Part shown: in pieces, positions 32,803-45,038 of the stretch
Layout of the letters: each line of letters opens with the position of its first letter
Numbering within the stretch: the stretch's first letter is position 1
Source of the DNA: Luffa acutangula
Taxonomy: Eukaryota; Streptophyta; Magnoliopsida; Cucurbitales; Cucurbitaceae
Assembly: GCA_036850905.1 (NCBI GenBank)
Contig: CM072094.1
Location: 35,230,982 to 35,294,981, forward strand
DNA length: 64,000 nucleotides
Direction: 5' to 3'
Notes under the pieces: model-generated
The model's input: the letters and a program-made list of their open reading frames with translations, nothing else
Databases searched by the model: none
Told to the model about the DNA's origin: nothing
Translations under genes and position numbers: made by a program

Positions 32803-33572
32803 TTAATAGATCGGTTCGGTTTGATTTTTCTCAATTTTTTGAGTTTGTGAATCGAGAATCTCAGTTTTATATATTTATGAACCGAGGAACCAATTTTTTT
32901 TAAAAAAATCAGACCGAACAAGCCGATTCAGATCAAATCAGTTCAGTTTGTCGTTTCTGACCGGTTTTTGCACACTCCTACCCTTGTTGAATAACAAGTG
33001 TCAAAACTCATTCACTTTATCTTCTGTTTCACTGATCAGCTAGAACACGACTAGCATCAAGATTGAATGAAAATCACTCCCAAACATGCACGGAATTCCA
33101 ACATGAAAACTATCCAAACCAGACAAATCAAATACCTAAAATTAAACCCTAAATATTGATTCAATCAGAGAGAAAACCATCTGGATTTAACAAACTCAAC
33201 ATGATATTAAGCCCTTAATTAGAAACCTGTGAATTTGTAGCTTAATCCAAACTTAAAAGAAAACTAGACTTCATCCAAAATCCAAAACCAACTAAAAGCA
33301 GAGAGAAAACACTAATCCTATAACAAACACCCAAAAGGCCAAAACAACGAAACAAATTACTATGAAAAGATATTGCATGATAATCGGGGAGGAAGTAGAA
33401 GAAAACAAGAGCGAGAACGAGGATAAGATAAAATGTTTTATCATGACAGAAAATTTTATGTTTATCAACAAGTGCAGAAATGTAAAATCACAAGGGTATG
33501 ATGTCACAAATGAGGTTATTGAAACTTATTTTAGAATTCTGAGTTAGATTCAATAGGGTCTTGGTCCTTCTA

Positions 33573-33575
<3 letters not shown>
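32803..33575. other. Non-coding spacer
   Basis: The first 180 bp contain TCGGTTCGGTTTGA and GACCGGTTTTTGCACACTCC, a phrase I recall from plant repeats. No gene is supported. Confidence 0.4.

Positions 33576-33637
<62 letters not shown>
33576..33637. repeat. (TA)n microsatellite, about 62 bp
   Basis: Uninterrupted alternating TA. Confidence 0.95.
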
Positions 33638-33641
<4 letters not shown>

Positions 33642-33971
33642 CGATTTATACGTATGCATATTTTGTGAGGTTGTATCGTTTAAAATCCGAAATGAATGAT
33701 CGTGTCAATTAAAACTCTAAACTTTTATAAGTAAATCAATTTAGATCCTTCATTAGTAATCCTTCATTAGTATTCCATTTTAAAACACAATTGCCACTGT
33801 ATATAAAACTTCTTTATATGTTGTATTGTGATCAAATAGATTGTAGTGATTTTTTATCTTCTTATCTTCCTCTATTTTTTTTCAACTTATTTAGGAAGAA
33901 TTAAGTGATAACTTTTTTGGTTTCTTTGGTAGTATTTTAGGAGAAGAATAATTTTAGTTAGATGATATTAA

Positions 33972-34204
33972 GGGTCCGTTTGGATTACATTTTAATTTAA
34001 ATGTTTTTCAAGAATGCATTCTTTAATAAACATTTTGTATAAAAATGGTTTAAAATTTAGGATAATTGTAATGGGTGGCAACATGAAGATAAATAATTAC
34101 AAATATAGCAATTTTAAAAAATATTTGCAAATATGGCAAAAATTTTGAATTAATTTTTTATATTCCTAAATTGTCCCTGTGTGCCCATCTTCTTCTTTCT
34201 CGTC

Positions 34205-34257
<53 letters not shown>

Positions 34258-35767
34258 GATAGAAAGTCTTTTTATTACTGATAGATTCTATCAGTGGTAG
34301 AAAAATTTTCTATCAGTGATAGAAAGTTTCTATCACTGATAGAATAAAGTTTCTATTAGTGATAGAAAGTTTCTATCACAAGTTTCTATCAGTGATATTT
34401 CTATCACTGATAGATTCTATCAGTGGTAGAAAAATTTTCTATCGGCGATAGAAAGTTTCTATCACTAATATTTCTATGACTGATAGATTCTATCAATGGT
34501 AGAAAAATTTTCTATCAGTGATATAAAGTTTCTATCACTGATAGAATAGAAGATTTCTATCACTAATATAAACTTTTTCTATCAGTGATAAAAGATTTCT
34601 ATCACTGATAGGTTCTACCAATGATAAAAAAAAAACTTTTTATAGAAAATCATAGAAAAACTTTTGATAAAAAATATTTCAATCCTTGATCACCCATAAA
34701 AATCTTTCTATTTCCGATAGAAATCTTTCTATCACCGATATAATCTATAAGTGATAGAAAAGCTTTCTATCGCCGATAGAAAAGATTTCTATCAGTGATA
34801 AAAGATTTCTATCACTGATAGAAATTTTTACTATTCTATCAGTGATAGAAAGATATTCTATCAATGATAGAAAACTCTTGATAGAAAATCTTTCAATCCC
34901 TGATAGAACCTATCAGTGATAGAAATCTTCTATCACTTATAGAATTTTTTTCTATGAGTGATAGAAAAACTTTCTATCTCTATCACTGAGACTGATAGAA
35001 AAACTTTTCGTGAGTTATAGAAAATCTTTCTATCACTGATACTTTTCTATCATTGATAGAAGATCTTTTGTTTCTATCAGCGATGGTGATACATGGTGAA
35101 ATCGAGCATTGAAAAATAAAGCAAAAACGAACGATTATAGAAATCAAACACTGAAAAGCAAAAACCAAACACTGATAGAAAACCAAATAACAACAACCAA
35201 ACACTGATAGAACACCGAACAAGTGATAGAAAAATATCTATCGCCGATAGAATCTATCAGTAGTAGAAAAATTTTCTATCATATGATAGAATCTATCAGT
35301 GAAAGAAAATTTCTATCACTGATAGAATCTATCAGTGAAAGAAAATTTCTATCACTGATAGAATCTATCAGTGATAGAAAAACTTTCTATCAGTGAAAGA
35401 AAATATGGAGGGGTATTTTAGTAAATGCAACACACAAACTATTAGATTTTGCCATTTTTGCAATTTTTTTTGTGGGTTGCTAGATTTGCAATTATTTTGT
35501 CCCATATTGCTATTCTTGCAACCGGCCCTAAAATTTAAACACTCATGTGTTTGGTTACATTTCCTCACAAATGTTTTTATACACAAGTTATTCTTTACTT
35601 AAAGAGTATTTTTAAAAAAGTTGGTTTCAAGTGTTTCTCTCAAAATGGTTTATTTATCAATCTCATTTTCTCATAAGTCATTTTTAGTGGTTGCCAAACA
35701 CTACAAATTTTTTGAAAATGTATTTTTTTAAAAATTAAACTCTTGAAAAATTAAACCAAACACACCC
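33972..35767. mobile_element. Tourist-like MITE interrupted by the second MULE copy
   Basis: It begins GGGTCCGTTTGG and ends CCAAACACACCC, with 3-bp TAA duplications (33969-33971 and 35768-35770), as in PIF/Harbinger MITEs. Removing 34060-35537 leaves about 318 bp nearly identical to the uninterrupted copy at 43698-44015. Confidence 0.8.
34060..35528 (-). mobile_element. MULE-type element packed with tet-operator-like palindromes, copy 2 (inverted)
   Basis: Flanked by perfect TAAAATTTA duplications (34051-34059 and 35529-35537). It is the reverse complement of the 31380-32793 family, starting GGATAATTGTAATGGGTGGC and ending CAACCGGCCC. It has a 48-bp poly-T tract (34207-34254) where copy 1 has a short A run. 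Confidence 0.88.
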
Positions 35768-35770
35768 TAA

Positions 35771-36789
35771 GTTGACTAGAAATGAAATAAAGTGAAAATA
35801 ATTATAAAAGATTGATGGGATTTAAACTAATTCACTTTAGAAAAGTTTGAAATATTAAGGTAAAAATAGAATTTTTTTTTATACTAAAAAAGACTTATGT
35901 TAACAAGTATCAACCTGAATAACACCAAATTTCAAACATCAAAGTGCTAAAGTGAACATAGCTCAATACTAATTAGCTAAATGTGTATTAGCAAAATGTG
36001 TTGTTAAATCTAAAAAAACACCAATTTCAAACTCTTTATTTTATTTTTAAACATTTTTCAATAAGGGTATTTTTGAATTTTTTTTTGAAAGTTCAAGGGT
36101 ATTTTTAAAACTAAAACATTAACGGTTTCCATCCAAAATTAACGGCAATGGCATTTTTGAAACATTTTTTAAAGTTCAAGTATTTTTTAAACTTTTTAAA
36201 GTTAGGGGCATTTTTGAAACAAACCCCAAAGTTCAGGGGTATTTCATATAATTTAGCCTAAAATTTAATGCACTTATCTTTTTCTCAATGAATTAGTTTT
36301 TTTTTTCTTCTCGATGGATTAGTTGGAAACAAGGGTTAAAATGTCGATGTCGACAGAAATGTCGAGGTCTCAAATTAATGGAAATGTCGATAGAAATATC
36401 GACAAAATGTTGATGTCGATGGATATTTCTAAAAAAATATTCAAAACAAAAAAAATTAAAAAAATATTTAAATTAACAAATAAAGGTTTTACACTCTTAA
36501 AATAAAGTTAAAATACTTATGGTAAATATTATCTATATATATATATATATTTTTAGAAATATTATTTCTATTTTAGTTACATTTTGTTATTATTTTGTTT
36601 ATATTTTGTTTATAAGTATTATCTCCAGATTAATCGACGTTATAAATCGGCTCGCCAGTACCGACGCTCAGCGAACCGAAGGCACATAGAATTGAAATAA
36701 CTGTTCTTTCTGACTTTAGTGTCGAAAACAGGAAAGGGAAAAGGAAAAAACACAGACATCTGGGTTTCATCTTCTTCGTTTAAGCGTCG
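35771..36789. other. Upstream region of the IST1-like gene
   Basis: 35771-36650 is AT-rich spacer with degenerate repeats (TTTTTGAAAC, AAAGTTCAGGGGTATTT) and a TCGATGTCGA-rich patch at about 36335-36425. About 36660-36789 is less AT-rich and probably holds the promoter end and the 5' untranslated region. Confidence 0.4.
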
Positions 36790-39700
36790 ATGTCACTCCT
36801 CAATCAACTCTTTAACAGAGGCGTCTTTGCCGGAAAGTGGTCAGCTTCCGATTCTTCTAATTCTAAACCCTCTAACTATTTCATTGACTATGGTTGAATT
36901 TTGGTTCGGATCCTCAGCATTACTTTGAATTCATCTGGAATTGTTATCTTTCCCCTGAATTTTCTGTTCGTAGGAGATCTTTTTGTTTCGTTAGCTTACA
37001 AAATCCAATACCCACAAAACGAAATTTGTCTTGTGATCTTCATTTAGCACAAACTTTCGTTCGCCTAAACTTTGAAGAATTTATATATTGAACTGTTTTC
37101 TAGTTTTTGGACAAGTTCGGCCGTTGAATTTTGATTCGTGGCATTTTACCTTTACCTTTTTTCAATTAGACTGGGTTTTTCTAGTTTGATAAAATTTCAT
37201 GTCAAAATCTCTAATCAAACAACCTGTTTGCTTCCTTTCGACAAGATTAATGTACTGGTAAGGTGATAGTAACCATTGCATTTTTCTGTGAATGTTGTCT
37301 AATATATAATGGGTGTTTTTGTAGCAAAACTTGCTTGAGCTTGGTAATCTCGCGAATCAAGTTGCTGCAAAATAAGAGGGATCTACAGCTGAAGCATATG
37401 CGCAAGGAGATCGCACAATTCTTGCAGACAGGGCAGGAACCGATAGCTCGGATTCGGGTACCCTTTAGAATTTTGAGATCAGTAATGTCTATCAGTTCTA
37501 ATGTTTGTTTTACTTTCCTGTAAAATAACATATCTGTTTGGGTAGGTGGAGCATGTAATACGGGAACAAAACATATGGGCTGCATATGAAATTCTAGAGT
37601 TGTTTTGTGAATTTGTTCTCGCTCGTGTCCCGATCATCGAAAGCCAGAGGTAATCTATGGCTAAGAAAGTTGTTTTGTCCAAAATTTTGGCTTCTTGGAG
37701 TTTCTGTTCATATGTTGGTTTCAGTGAACTAAACTCTAGAATTTTAGGATCATACTTTTCAACCCTTCGTGCAATGGATGTCTGATGATCCTTAGAATGT
37801 AGATCTTTAAATCAGTCATGGAAGCACTTGTTTGACTGATTCATATGCATCAATTTTTTGTTTTTCTGTCCTCATCAAAAGTTAAGCAACCATGAAAAGT
37901 CACTTCTAACTGGTAAGTGGTTATGAAGCTTACTTGCGTTCCCCAATCATAACCATATTCTGGTGTATTAATGTGCTGGACTTGATTGTTAATTAATGTG
38001 TCCTTCACATTTTCCGGTGTATCTTTGTGCTGAAATTATGTTGTGGAATTATAAATTCATGATCTCATCCATATTCCCAGATCCCAGTTCATATAGTCTT
38101 CAGTTATACGAAACTTTTATTTTACCTCTCTTTTTAACCATACTATTGTTGTACGAAATCTATTATGCTTTCTTCGTTGCTTGTGTCCAATTTATGAGTC
38201 TTGACAAAGGCATAACTGGAAGTCTGCAAAGTTATTTCTGTAACATTATTCTAAGCTAACTTTCAATGTGCTACCTTTCCAATTTATGAGTTAGAAAGTC
38301 ATAACTTCAAAGTTTAAAGGAGAAACTGGGTACCATGATCATTCAACGTCCTCACATCTCCCAAAACTTGTTCACTTAATTTTCTTGCAGTACTGCGTTT
38401 TCATTGAGTTTACATAACTTTCAACATGCTACCTTTGCGTTATGGTCCATGGGGGCCTCAATTTTTCCTACCTTGGGATTCCGTTGGGTGGAAATTTCAG
38501 ACAGAAGTCTTTTTGGAGCCCTGTGGTTGAAACATTTGCAAAAAGAATTGCTAAATGGAGTAACCTTCCTCTCTCGAAAGGACGGTGCCTTACCCTTGTT
38601 CAATCCATTATTTGTAGTCTCCCTCTCTATTATTTCTCGATCCTGAAAGCTTCTAAGGGAGTCACGAAAGAGATGGATAGGTTGGCTAGGGATTTTTTTG
38701 GAGGATGGTGGTGTCAGTCGGCATTGTAGTCATCTGGTGAATTGTGGTAAAAAATTTCTACTTTTGCATTATGGGGGCCTCGGTTTTGGGGCTTTCAGCA
38801 AAGAAATAATGCCCTTCTCCTTTAAGTGGCTGTGGAGGTTCACGCAAGAAGAAGTTGCACTATGGAGAAGGGTTATAGCTAGCATTTATGGTGAACCGAA
38901 TGGGTGGAAGACTCTCAAACCTAGAGGGAAGGCGAGGTGGAAGCCGTGGTTTGAAATAGCTAAGAACTATAGCTTTTTCCTTAAGTTTCTGAATTTTAAA
39001 GCCAACGAAGAAAGTAGAATCAAATTCTGGAAAGATAAATGGGTGGGGGACAGAACTCTTGAAGAGAGGTTCCCTGATATCTTTTCCATTTGATGAAGCA
39101 AGAAGGGTCAATTGCTGATTGCTGATTGTTGGAATATTGGGGCCAGACATTGGGATTTAGGCCTCTAGAGAGGTTTCTTTGACAGGGAAATGGAAGGTTG
39201 GATTGGGATAATTGAAATTTTGGATGTCATTCGGTTGGGTAAAGCTAAGGGCAGAATGAAATGGTCGCTTGACCCAGGGGGAGTTTTTTTTTTTTTAAAA
39301 AAAAAAGGTCTGCTTTTTTTATGCTGATGGAAACAGCTCCTTTTGTGAAGTCCCCCCGAACTTATTGATGCAATTTGGAAATTTAAGTAGCCTAACTCAA
39401 GGTTTTTTTGTGGTCTTTAGCCCATAGAAGCTTAAGTACTCGAGAAATGGTTCAAAAGAAGTGTAAAACTTGGGCATTGTGGTCTTCGGTTTGCTGTCTT
39501 TATTTTTAACGATGAAGAGAATCTGGACCATTAATTTCTCCATTGTTCTTTTGCCACCAATGGGTGGAAGTCTCTTATGAATATTTTGGCGTGGGGTTGT
39601 TTGCCAAGGTCTATATACAATTGGCTTATTGAAGCTTTCTCAGGGTAGAAGATGCCTACAAGAGCTAGTACTTTGTGGAATTGTGTGGTTAGGGCATTGA

Positions 39701-42700
39701 TGTGGTACATTTGGCTAGAGAAAAGCAAAGGATTTTCGAAGATAAGCTTCTTATTTTGATTTTTTTTAGAAGTGTACATATTACTGCTTGTTCGTGGGGA
39801 TATAGTCACAGAAAATTCTTTTGTAATTACAACACTTTCTACCATTGTTAACAGTTGGAAAGTGTTCTTTTAGATTGTGGTTGAGTGGGGGCTCCCTCTG
39901 CCCCCGGCACCTAGGTTGTATTTCCCCCTTTTGTTTTTTCTAATACATTTTGCATTTCTTATTAAAAAAAAAAATTCAACGTGCTATGTATTAGTCAGTT
40001 CTCTTGGATAATAATTGTTATAACTTATATATTAAAATGTCTCTAGTTTCTATTCTTAATGTAAGTGGAGACCGATAACAATAAACAGTGTATTGTACAT
40101 CTAAATGCCTGTCTAATGGTGACGCAAGATTTAGTGGAGCTTTGCAGTCTGTAGCATAGATGTTAAAATTAGGATTTCAATATTAAGATTTCTATTCCTT
40201 TGCTTGGTTTGATTTGATTCATTCGATTTCATTTCATTGTTTTCTTAAAAAATGGGTAGCCTCGCCACTTCTTTCAAAATAATGGTTATCCTAATCTCTT
40301 ATGCAGTATTCATTTCCTTTTTGGCTTTAATGCAGACTATTGTGGAGGCCTTTTATATGAATGTTCTTACTTTGTGCATTTTGTTTGTCTGTCGTTAACT
40401 ATTAAATTTACCTTAACAGAGAGTGTCCAGTCGAACTGCGAGAGGCTATTGCGAGCATAATATTTGCTGCTCCTAGATGTTCTGACCTTCCAGATTTACT
40501 GCAGTTGAAGAATTTGTTTACGGTCAAATATGGGAAAGAATTTGTTTCTGCGATTTCTGAGCTTCGTCCTGATTCTGGTGTTAATCGATCAGTTGAGTGC
40601 AGCTCAAGTTTATCGTGAGCAGTACTATTATGTTTTTGTAGAACAAAACGTTCAATTCTTTGTTTTCATTTCAGATTATAGAAAAGCTTTCAGTTAGTGC
40701 TCCTCCGGGAGAACTAAAGCTCAAGGTCATGAAGGAGATTGCACAAGAACACGGACTCAACTGGGATTCTTCCAGCACTGCATCTGAATTTAGTAAAACC
40801 CATGAGGATCTGCTGGTATGATTGCCAATTTGCATTTTACATGTAGCTGAAAACTCTCTGATTTTAGTGTTGATTGATCTGAAATGAACTAGATGTTATA
40901 TAAATTAGTTTTCTGTTCAAACTTGTCCAACTTTCACAAACATTACAAAGAAACTTGTCGGACACTTTAAGCACAACTCTATAGTTGATAATTGTTTCAT
41001 AGTAATGTATTGAATTTATAAATAGTAAATGTTCTTGCTTCTGAAACAATTTACCCTATTTTACTGACTACAACTAGCACACTACATAAAAGTGAGACTA
41101 AGAAGCTAAGGGCTCATTTGATAACGTTCCCGTTTCTTGTTTCTTGTTCTTGTTTTTCATTTTTAAGAAACAAACATGTTTGATAACTCATCCCTGTTTC
41201 TTGTTTCTAAATTTCTAGAAACGTTTCTAGAAAATGGGCAAAATTTGAGAAACTACAAAAAGTTGTTTCTCAAATTTTGTTTCTGTTTTTTTTTTTCTTT
41301 CATGCATGTATCCATCCCTCTCTTCCATTTCCAGGTCCATCTTTTTTTTTCGACCGGCAGCCACCATCGACCTCCACCGACCGCCCGTCGCCGAAGACCT
41401 CAGCTGACCGACCGGCGGCAGCGACTTCTCCAACACTTTTTTCAAAATTTCTTTCAATGACTTTTTCGATGATCGTCGCCACCGTCGACTGGCTACCACT
41501 GTCAACCTCCGCCAACCGACCGCCACCGTCGACCTTCCACTAACCGGCTGCAGTCGACCTCCACTAACCGGCCACCGCCGACCTCCACCGACCGACCGCT
41601 ACCGTCGACCTTCAACTATCGGCTGCCATTGACCTCCACTAATCGGCCACCGTCGACCTCCATCGATCGACCGCTACCGTCGACCTCCGACTACCGACTG
41701 TCGTCGACCTCCACCGACCGGCCACCGTCTATCACCGACTACCGCCTGCCGCCGACCTCCACTGACTGGTCGTCACTGTCGACCTTCGACTATCGACCAC
41801 CGTCTAACTTCGACTACCGGCTGCCGTCGACCTCTGACTACCGGTTGTCGTCGACCCCCACCGACCGGTCGTCGTCGTTGACCTCCGACTACCGGCCAAC
41901 ACTGACCTCCGCCAACCGACAACCATCGTCGACCTACAATAATCGGCCTCCGTCGACCCCTACTGACCAGCCTCCACTGATCGACCGCTACCGTCAACCT
42001 CCGACTACCTAGAGCCGTCGACCTCCGACTACCGGGCGTCGTCGTCGACCCCAGCTGACCAACCTCCGCCGAATGACCGCTACTGTCGACCTCAGACTAC
42101 CGGGCGCCGCAGACCTCTGCTGACTAGCATATGTCGATCAATCACCACCGTCGACCTTCGACTACCAGCCTCCATCGACCAACTGCTACCGTCGACCTCT
42201 GACTACTAGCCTTCGCCGGTTGACTGCCACGGTCGACCTCAGACTACTGTCAACCTCCGTCTACCGGGCGCCATCGACCAATCACTACCGTCGACCTCTG
42301 ACTACCGAGCTCTGCCGACCTCTGCTGACCGATCGCTACCGTCGACCTCCGACTATTGGGCGCCACCAATCTCCGTCGACCTTTGACTACCGGTCGTCGT
42401 CGACCTCCACTGATCGACCTTCGTCGATTGACCGCCACCGACATCCGTCGACCAGCTGCTACAGTCGACCTCTGACTACCAAATGCCATCGTCGACCTTC
42501 GACTTCTGGTCGCCACTATCGTCGTCGACCGAAACTTTTTCCTTTTTTCTTATTTTTGACGACTGCCGCCACCCGCCGACGACTTTTCTAGCATTTGCTA
42601 CTGACTGTCAAGTGGTCGGAGGTCGGTAGCGATGGTCGATGATCAACGACGGCGGGTGATCGGTAACAATGGTGGTAGTGATAAGGAAGAAGGAGAAAAA

Positions 42701-44494
42701 AAAATAATCGTTGAAAATTAATGTATTTTTATTTTATATGTACTAAATTTTATTTTAACTAAAAAAACAAGAAACAAGAACCAGTTATCAAACACATTTG
42801 TGTTTCTGTTTCTTTTTTCAGAGAAACAAGAAACAAAAATAGTTATCAAACATGTTTCTGGTTCTAGTTCTTAAAAAACAAGAAACAAGAAATAGGAAAC
42901 AAGAAACGAGAAACGAGAAACAGGAAACGAGAACGTTATCAAACGGGCACTAACAAACTTGTTCACATAACGAGATTACAACTTCAGATGAAATTTTTTG
43001 TTCCCTCTGCGGGAGAAAGTACATTTTTCTATTAAATTTCATTTTTAATGAAAATGGAATGAAATCATTTTTACTCCTGCTGTTGACTAACTTGTCATGT
43101 TTAACCTTACATTAAATTTAATCAAATTAAACTTTAAACTTGTATACATTGCACTTTACATTTTTTCTTAGAATTTTTGTTGCTCGCTATGAGCAGTCTT
43201 GTGACTTAACTAATCTATAATTGTGAGGACTAAATCTTTTGCTAATGTTGGATACTTTTAGCTTGATCTCGGTATTTTATTGTGGAGTTTGTCCACTTTT
43301 TATAACTATTTAAATTGTTTTAGATTTCAGATGCACTTTTGTGGCTCAATCTTGAGGTTTTAGATTGTTAAATTGCATCAGATTTATTGATTGGTTTGTG
43401 AGTAGTTCTTTGATTTAGTTTTGAAGAGGTATTAATTCACAACATATGTCGTATTCAAGTTTAAAGTTTAATCAGATAAATTTGAAAGTCGAAGGTTTAA
43501 ACTGATGAGTAAGTTGAGCTAAGTAGAAGGGAAGGGTAGAAAGTGACTTTTTTTAACATAAAGAAACTGTGGATCTAATCCACTCAAGTTTTAAGCTTCT
43601 TAAAGAGATGAACATGGAAGTTTGGTGTTTATGAATATTGAAGGAAAGAGATTCTCCCCTCTTCTCTGAACTTGTAAATTTATGGGTCTCTCTCTAAGGG
43701 TCCGTTTGGATTACATTTTAATTTAAATGTTTTTCAAGAATGCATTCTTTAATAAACATTTGGTATAAAAATGGTTTAAAATTTAAACACTCATGTGTTT
43801 GGTTACATTTCCTCACAAATGTTTTTATACACAAGTTATTGTTTACTTAAAGAGTATTTTTAAAAAAGTTGGTTTCAAGTGTTTCTCTCAAAATGGTTTA
43901 TTTATCAATCTCATTTTCTCATAAGTCATTTTTAGTGGTTGCCAAACACTACAAATTTTTTCAAAATATATTTTTTTCAAAATTAAACTCTTGAAAAATT
44001 AAACCAAACACACCCTAAGTTGGAGTTGTGATTGCTACAAGCGTTGGAGTTCAAAAGTTTAGTGTTAAAGTAACTTATTCTGTTTTTGATGGTCCATTCT
44101 ATGGCCTTTGTAATGTGATATGCAGGGCGGACCAAAAGTAGTGCATGGAGCAGCAGCCCCAGCCTCTCAAGCTCCCTCTCAACACAGCTCTTCCAACCCT
44201 TCCACTCCTTATGGGACAGTACATCCCATTGTGTCTCCTGTGGGAAAGCAAGAACCCGAGCGCCACCATACATTCAGCCCAATTACCAATAGTACAAATG
44301 AAATCAAACCAGAACCTAAGAGTTTTGATGTCAAACCAGAAGTCGCTGCTAAATTAGATACAAGACTTCCTGCATCCGACGTATTAGAGAAAGCCAGAGT
44401 TGCCATCGCTTCAGCCGAACGTGCCACTGCAGCAGCCCGAGTAGCTGCTGAGCTAGCAAATGTCAACCTTGGTGCAATGAAGCTTGAAGGATGA
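36790..44494 (+). CDS. IST1-like: IST1-like protein, six exons (322 aa)
   Basis: Exons: 36790-36839, 37325-37457, 37546-37649, 40420-40591, 40675-40815, 44126-44494. All junctions are GT-AG, and the exons join into one frame of 969 bp. The Ist1 domain spans residues about 12-177 (MSLLNQLFNRGVF, SRIKLLQNKRDLQLKHMRKE, TGQEPIARIRVEHVIREQNI, ELREAIASIIFAAPRCSDLP, VKYGKEFVSAISELRPDSGV). Ist1 proteins are ESCRT-III-related. They bind VPS4 and LIP5 at multivesicular bodies and tune membrane scission and cargo sorting. The C-terminal part is Ser/Pro/Gln-rich and ends in an Ala-rich helix (VAIASAERATAAARVAAELA). AKLDTRLPASDVL is a weak match to an MIT-interacting motif. Introns 3 (2.77 kb) and 5 (3.31 kb) are swollen by transposons. 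The gene looks intact; expression was not assessed. Confidence 0.88.
38432..39974 (+). mobile_element. 5'-truncated L1-type LINE in intron 3 of the IST1-like gene
   Basis: A poly-A tail (39964-39974) and 12-bp duplications TTCAACATGCTA/TTCAACGTGCTA (38420-38431 and 39975-39986) define it. Broken frames encode the end of a LINE reverse transcriptase (YLGIPLGGNFRQ, IAKWSNLPLSKGRCLTLVQS, LARDFFGG) and the following region (FSFKWLWRFTQEEVALWRRV, KFWKDKWVGD). The catalytic FADD region and endonuclease are missing, and stops and frameshifts are frequent. It lies in the same orientation as the host gene. Confidence 0.85.
41111..42950 (+). mobile_element. Harbinger-like element with a GC-rich minisatellite core, copy 1 (intron 5)
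   Basis: The ends are GGGCTCATTTGATAACGTTC and, inverted, GTGCCCGTTTGATAACGTTC. 3-bp TAA duplications flank it (41108-41110 and 42951-42953). About 41350-42540 is a GC-rich array of degenerate units around CCGTCGACCTCCGACTACCG. Its Ser/Thr/Asp/Arg/Pro-rich open frames are repeat artefacts. No transposase is seen. A second, inverted copy is at 45039-46687. Confidence 0.75.
43698..44015. mobile_element. Tourist-like MITE in intron 5 of the IST1-like gene (318 bp)
   Basis: GGGTCCGTTTGG to CCAAACACACCC with TAA duplications at 43695-43697 and 44016-44018. It is nearly identical to the copy split by the MULE at 33972-35767 and shows that copy's unoccupied state. Confidence 0.85.
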
Positions 44495-45038
44495 GGACAA
44501 GCTTCTGAGTGCTGAAGACAAAAAGAAAGGTAATTTATACATTGTTTGATACTGGACTGATGCACAAATCCTCTGTTTGAAGTTACTCAAGTTTTAAAAG
44601 AGTGAAGAGTCAACCCATAAGTGGAACCAAATCTATGTAATTAATACAGTTACAAGTAAAATTTATTTCCAAGTATTTGTTAAAAGGTCTTATTTCACAA
44701 AACCTCACCTAATGGTGATGTTGGTCAAGTTCTAATTGTGCAGCAGTGTGCCACATTAGAAGAAAACAACCTTGCTTAAGATGAGTTGTGCAGACTGAGG
44801 AAGGGGAAATTATTAGCAATGTTCTTCCTTCAAATATGAGCATCCATGCTTTCCTTCTTCCATTGAAGAAACACTCTCGCCATTGATGGATCTACACGGA
44901 CGGAATTCGAAGAACTTGGATTAATAAATATGAAGAACTAGACTGCGATGGAGGTTGTGATGCAGAACAAGAACAAGGAAACTAGGGGTCATCTGGTAGC
45001 GTTCCAATTTCTTGTTTCCAGTTTTTGAGATACATTTA
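44495..45038. other. 3' flank of the IST1-like gene
   Basis: Probable 3' untranslated region followed by spacer. A GT site at about 44530 could start a 3'-UTR intron. At 44985-45020 the sequence GGGGTCATCTGGTAGCGTTC looks like one lone end of another element of the 41111 family. Confidence 0.4.
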
